Shown piece by piece: positions 5,743 through 5,796 of a DNA stretch of 5,796 bases. The position numbers were made by a program, and so were the translations under genes. The stretch comes from DTU018 sp029550685 (GTDB lineage: Bacteria > Bacillota > Syntrophomonadia > Syntrophomonadales > Syntrophomonadaceae), in the NCBI GenBank assembly GCA_035412805.1, contig DAONVO010000118.1:1-5796 (forward strand). Reading direction: 5' to 3'. The number at the start of each line of letters is the position of its first letter. The first letter of the stretch is position 1. Under the pieces are notes generated by a model. It made no database searches. It was not told the DNA's origin and saw only the letters and a list, made by a program, of their open reading frames with translations.

Positions 5743-5796
5743 TGGTGCCAGAGGTGGGACTCGAACCCACACGCCTCACGGCACACGATTTTGAGT
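5743..5796 (-). tRNA. tRNA-Leu (anticodon CAA), 3' part; 5' end outside the window
   Basis: Read on the minus strand, the sequence gives the anticodon loop CTCAAAA (anticodon CAA) and the 3' side of its stem (TCGTG). Next comes a long class II variable arm (TGCC-GTGA-GGCG), then a T arm GTGGG-TTCGAGT-CCCAC, the acceptor strand CTCTGGC, discriminator A and an encoded CCA. The long variable arm with CAA identifies leucine and decoding of UUG. The D arm, the 5' acceptor strand and any promoter lie beyond base 5796. Confidence 0.9.

Overview
The window looks like an accessory or housekeeping stretch of a Gram-positive, Clostridia-type (Bacillota) chromosome. The signs are strong purine-rich Shine-Dalgarno sequences, mixed ATG/GTG/TTG starts, hairpin-plus-T-run terminators, moderate base composition, and a palindromic repeat of the GTCATTGCGAGGAGCGAAGCGAC type that I recall from anaerobic Firmicutes. 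A syntrophomonad or Peptococcaceae-like host is plausible, but the genus cannot be fixed from sequence alone.

Layout, left to right. A perfect-palindrome terminator (1-25) closes an unseen upstream gene. A probable extended -10 promoter (82-109) and a leader of about 150 nt precede a GTG-started DASS/SLC13-type anion permease (268-1674, +). Only 7 bases later, and convergent with it, ends a TTG-started TauE/SafE-family membrane protein (1682-2419, -). The 428-base gap 2420-2847 is largely made of a long palindromic repeat (2516-2606) with degenerate copies around it, and holds no convincing gene.

Next is a two-gene + strand operon. A 534-residue metallo-beta-lactamase/beta-CASP protein (2848-4452) carries a lipoprotein-like signal sequence and a Cys-containing insert. 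It is followed after 40 nt by a DUF488 protein (4493-4933). Convergent to these is a YkvA/DUF1232 protein (4993-5436, -). An AT-rich gap of about 300 bases follows, with a perfect 7-bp inverted repeat. The window ends in the 3' part of a tRNA-Leu (CAA) gene on the minus strand with its own terminator.

How the genes relate. The two transporters are convergent, so they are not one operon; any shared role in anion or sulfur-compound traffic is inference. The beta-CASP protein and the DUF488 protein are probably co-transcribed. The beta-CASP protein keeps all expected metal ligands but appears to be exported and lipid-anchored, which is odd for a family best known as intracellular RNA-processing nucleases. 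That gene, with its insert and its DUF488 partner, is the most interesting part of the window. I do not see a clear-cut new defence, mobile or CRISPR system.
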